A DNA stretch of 64,000 bases. Source: Sphingobacterium sp. CZ-UAM (lineage in GTDB: Bacteria; Bacteroidota; Bacteroidia; Sphingobacteriales; Sphingobacteriaceae). Made by a program: the position numbers and the translations under genes. Location: NCBI RefSeq assembly GCF_002000245.1, contig NZ_MTCM01000003.1, positions 425,658 to 489,657 of the forward strand, read 5' to 3'. Positions 61,508 to 64,000 of this stretch are shown here, piece by piece. A model generated the notes under the pieces. It worked only from the letters and a program-made list of their open reading frames with translations, did no database searches and had not been told where the DNA came from. The stretch's first letter is position 1; every line of letters starts with the position of its first letter.

Positions 61508-62875
61508 TTAGAGATTTACGATTCTTAGCTCCTTAGGATAATAATTATTGATCCTATTGGGTAAGACCTTTATCCAGCCTAATGACAAGCCTTTATATTT
61601 CGCCAGTGTCCAACCTTTCATGTCAACAGGAATATTCTCTAGTATTACATTTTCTTTTCTAAGATAGTTTTGAGCTTCCTCAAGGGAAAGTTCCACATTT
61701 TGAAAATCAGGATCCAGAACATTACTTAAAGCCAAAGCATGGCTTGGAATAAGTTCTTTTCGATTAAGTTTCCCTATATTGATTCCCGCATTCTTAAGAT
61801 AGAGTACATTCTGCAGGTACTTCAAATCATTTTCATATACATTTGGAAATATATAGACATCTTCGTGGTGGATAAATGGGAAAAATCCCTCGTGGTTTAC
61901 TATCCAAGCATCCAGAATTCCCTTCGGCACATCCGATTTCTCGGGCTTTATCCGCTTTCTATTAAATGTGGATTGTTCAGTTATTTTTTTTAAAACAGTG
62001 ATAAAAAAACCTTCTCCACTTAATTTATGCGGATAAAATCGGTATCCATGTGCAGCATGCTCCACAGATTTTGTATACTCAATGCCCCAGCTATCATCAA
62101 TGGCAATTTCTATAGATTCAAAATCTCCAGTACCTATCAACCAATCTGCTATATCCTCATTTTCTTCTTCAGAATAGGAACAGGTTGAGTAAAGAAGGTA
62201 TCCCCCTTTTTTCAATGTAGCGATACTTTCTGCCAATATTCGTTGTTGCCTTTCGCTACAAAGTTTAACATTAGCTTCCGACCACTCATCTATTGCATCT
62301 GCATCCTTTCTAAACATTCCTGATCCAGAGCAGGGTGCGTCCACGACCATAACATCAAAATACCCTGGTAATCGGTGAAACGCTGAGGGATCGTTATTTG
62401 TGACCACTGTATTTGCATTACCCCATTTGGTTAGATTATCCTGTAGGATATTTACACGCGTCTTGATGATCTCATTGGCGACAAGTAGACTTTCGGGATG
62501 CAAGCTACTATTTAACAAAGTAGACTTGCCTCCAGGAGCTGCACACAGATCCAAAGCATAAACTGGCTTAGTGTCTAATTCCAATTTACGGATAATGTGA
62601 TCTATAAACATCGAAGACGCGTCCTGCGAATAATAGCCCCCCCCGTGAAATAGGGGATCGAGCGTGAATATCGGACGTTCGTTGAGATAAAAGGCACCTT
62701 CACACCAGGGGACCAATCTGTTATCCGAAAACGGACATTCTTTTAATTTTCGCGGGTTTAACCGTATAGCCGTTGCCCGCTTAGCCTCTTCATGTACACT
62801 TATAAATGCAGCGGTATCGAATAGAGGGTTTACACCCAGTTTTTTCACTAATGAATTTGGCAGAAAATTACTCAT
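61508..62875 (-). CDS. RsmF-like rRNA cytosine-C5 methyltransferase
   Basis: 455 residues from the ATG at 62875 (MSNFLPNSLV); the frame is open to 62923. NOL1/NOP2/sun-type SAM-dependent methyltransferase: SAM motif ALDLCAAPGGKSTLL, motif IV DAPCSGSGMFRKD (Cys182) and motif VI STCSYSEEENE (Cys232, the nucleophile). The C-terminal part (about 290-455) has a PUA-like RNA-binding region, as in RsmF/YebU. The modified rRNA position cannot be read from sequence. Convergent with coaBC. Confidence 0.9.
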   Translation of the reverse strand: MSNFLPNSLVKKLGVNPLFDTAAFISVHEEAKRATAIRLNPRKLKECPFSDNRLVPWCEGAFYLNERPIFTLDPLFHGGGYYSQDASSMFIDHIIRKLELDTKPVYALDLCAAPGGKSTLLNSSLHPESLLVANEIIKTRVNILQDNLTKWGNANTVVTNNDPSAFHRLPGYFDVMVVDAPCSGSGMFRKDADAIDEWSEANVKLCSERQQRILAESIATLKKGGYLLYSTCSYSEEENEDIADWLIGTGDFESIEIAIDDSWGIEYTKSVEHAAHGYRFYPHKLSGEGFFITVLKKITEQSTFNRKRIKPEKSDVPKGILDAWIVNHEGFFPFIHHEDVYIFPNVYENDLKYLQNVLYLKNAGINIGKLNRKELIPSHALALSNVLDPDFQNVELSLEEAQNYLRKENVILENIPVDMKGWTLAKYKGLSLGWIKVLPNRINNYYPKELRIVNL

Positions 62876-62949
62876 GTGTCCTATAGTTTGTGCTAAAATT
62901 AATACAAATAAAAATGAAGTCAAAATAAGTCGTAAATTACAGGAAAGAG

Positions 62950-62957
62950 TAAATTTG
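62950..62957 (+). promoter_or_regulatory. Candidate minus-7 box before the START-like gene (TAAATTTG)
   Basis: Exact TAnnTTTG match ending 4 bases before the ATG at 62962. No clear minus-33 element. Confidence 0.4.
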
Positions 62958-62961
62958 TATT

Positions 62962-63348
62962 ATGAAAGATCTCAAGAAATACGCTATTATCCCGGCGACA
63001 CCGGAACAACTCTATCTCGCCCTAACAACCGAAATTACGGCCCGTCTGTGGACCGGCGATGTTGTATCGATAGATGCATCAGTTAACGGTGAATTTTCCT
63101 TGTGGGATGGAGCAATTACAGGTCGATTCTTGGAACTAGTGCCTTCTTCAAAAATTGTACAGGAGTGGTATTTCGGTGAAACTGACAAGCCTTCAATTGT
63201 TACACTAAAGTTGCATGAGCATAAAAAAGGGACTTCATTAGAGGTTAGGCAAACCAATATCCCGGATGAAGATTACGAAAATATTGCCGAAGGCTGGGAA
63301 GATCCCTATATTTCTTATTTAATTGATTTCTATACAGATGAAGATTAA
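62962..63348 (+). CDS. START-like/SRPBCC domain protein (AHSA1 type)
   Basis: 128 residues of the hydrophobic-cavity SRPBCC fold: AIIPATPEQLYLALTTEITA at the N terminus, GAITGRFLELVPSSKIVQEW in the middle, and the C-terminal helix IAEGWEDPYISYLIDFYTDE. Related proteins bind lipids or act as Hsp90 co-chaperone-like domains; the bacterial function is unknown. Monocistronic, closed by a strong terminator. Its gene is divergent from the methyltransferase. Confidence 0.88.
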   Translation: MKDLKKYAIIPATPEQLYLALTTEITARLWTGDVVSIDASVNGEFSLWDGAITGRFLELVPSSKIVQEWYFGETDKPSIVTLKLHEHKKGTSLEVRQTNIPDEDYENIAEGWEDPYISYLIDFYTDED

Positions 63349-63366
63349 TCTTTAGATACCAGCAGT

Positions 63367-63395
63367 GAGCCCGTTTTTTAAGCCGGGCTCTTTTT
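63367..63395 (+). terminator. Intrinsic terminator of the START-like gene
   Basis: 7-bp GC-rich stem GAGCCCG / CGGGCTC (63367-63373 with 63384-63390) with a 10-base loop, followed by TTTTT. It sits 19 bases past the stop codon. Confidence 0.9.
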
Positions 63396-63825
63396 CGTTA
63401 GCCTATTAATGAAATTATCGTCTTTGCCCGAAGGGTTTATTCGGATCGCCCGCAAAAAATGTTACTTTCAATAAGACTCTTCCCCTCACTATTAATCCCT
63501 TATAAGCTATCCGCTAAAGGGCTCATAAGCTCAAAAAACAATTCTATTTTATTGTATTCTAATATATTCCTATCTACAATTTATTTGAGCGAGGTCACAT
63601 TCTTAGGTTAGTAAGCACGGATAAGATGGCAGTAATTACAGTAGAATAAAAAAGTTAGGAATAGTAATACCCGCCATGAGCAGCGCGCTATCCCCAACAG
63701 CAAGGTATTGGCAAGGGATAGACCATCTGCAATATCCTATAGCCATCTGCAAAGATCGTCAAACCCTGTTATACCATCAAAACTCCGGAGGGACCGCTGT
63801 TGCTGATGCGACTGCTGGTGTCCTT
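63396..63825. other. Intergenic region leading into the terminal repeat array
   Basis: No convincing gene in about 430 bases. A frame across 63676-63987 is rejected because its C-terminal part reads through the 71-bp repeat in different frames. An imperfect hairpin CCGAA-GGGTTTA-TTCGG is near 63428. I see no RNA gene. Confidence 0.5.
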
Positions 63826-64000
63826 GCTGTTACCCTTGCTGCTACATCCATTGCTTCTACAGCTATTGCCGCTACCGTTTTGTTGGCTTTACGACTGCTA
63901 TCACCCTTGCTGCTACAACTATTGCTTTTACAGTTATTGCCGCTACGGTTTTGTTGGTTTTACGGCTGCTGTTACCCTTGCTCCTAAACGATTGTCTAAT
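63826..64000. repeat. 71-bp tandem repeat, at least two full copies and one partial
   Basis: Units begin at 63826, 63897 and 63968 with GCTGTTACCCTTGCT, GCTATCACCCTTGCT and GCTGTTACCCTTGCT. They share internal blocks ATTGCCGCTAC, GTTTTGTTGG and TTTTACAG. The third unit diverges after about 15 bases and is cut by the window edge. Weaker related sequence lies just upstream (about 63793-63825). The period is not divisible by three, which argues against a coding repeat. Confidence 0.8.

Noticed and set aside
63676..63987. 103-residue frame at the right end
   Set aside because: The C-terminal half is the 71-bp repeat read in two different frames, producing low-complexity Ala/Leu strings. No family features and no promoter were seen.
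63826..64000. Possible CRISPR or coding repeat
   Set aside because: 71-base units are contiguous and without unique spacers, and the period breaks the reading frame.

Overview
The window looks like chromosomal DNA of a Sphingobacterium-like member of the Bacteroidota. The evidence is: about 40% GC; few Shine-Dalgarno sequences; promoter elements of the TAnnTTTG type; a complex I operon with a short NuoG; an RpoZ of the Bacteroidota type; a plug/beta-barrel outer-membrane protein with an N-terminal CarboxypepD-like domain; a YfhO family protein; and an abundant OmpA-type porin. I see no phage, insertion sequence, CRISPR array, tRNA or rRNA. It is mostly housekeeping sequence with several operons of poorly understood function.

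Layout. 1-8559 (minus strand): the NADH:quinone oxidoreductase operon nuoABCDEFGHIJKL, with nuoL cut by the left edge. 8679-14863 (minus): an energy-transduction operon exbB-exbD-exbD-tonB, followed by a small membrane protein, a PstS-like lipoprotein and a TPR protein. 15295-16528 (minus): SUI1/YciH and a diacylglycerol-kinase-family enzyme. 16680-18090 (plus): a SAM-II-like riboswitch candidate and metK, then a small Dabb-domain protein. 18572-24814 (minus): a six-gene operon SpoIIM-like / membrane protein / DUF4129-like lipoprotein / DUF4350-like / MoxR ATPase / DUF58, with an RDD protein divergent from it. 25828-31164 (minus): fabD, an M16 peptidase and an outer-membrane beta-barrel protein. 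31391: rnhB. 32028-37652 (minus): yfhO, a YbjQ-like protein, and a TrkA/TrkH potassium system. 37769-43214: an AsmA-like protein, and divergently a pair of overlapping lipoprotein genes of unknown function. 43273-48915: rsgA (minus), then polA, a MORN-repeat protein and psd. 48978-51801: a histidine kinase, a DUF47 (PhoU-like) protein and a Pit phosphate transporter with a Pho-box-like repeat. 52043-57775: OmpA-like porin, TPR protein, aroE, metallo-hydrolase and an FtsX-like permease. 57772-63348: a carboxypeptidase-regulatory-domain protein, a NifU-like protein, bamD-rpoZ-coaBC, an RsmF-like methyltransferase and a START-like protein. The right end is a non-coding tandem repeat.

How the parts connect. 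Complex I generates the proton-motive force, which the ExbB/ExbD/TonB complex would pass to outer-membrane receptors such as the one at 28315-31164. Phosphate functions cluster at 48978-51801. Envelope biogenesis is represented by bamD, psd, OmpA, YfhO and the AsmA-like protein. The points most worth a second look are the SAM-II-like leader of metK, the loss of two catalytic-motif residues in CoaBC, the Pho-box and sigma-54-like sites before pit and ompA, and two unusual non-coding repeat arrays (11-bp period at 25662-25716, 71-bp period at 63826-64000). All calls come from reading the sequence. No database search was run.
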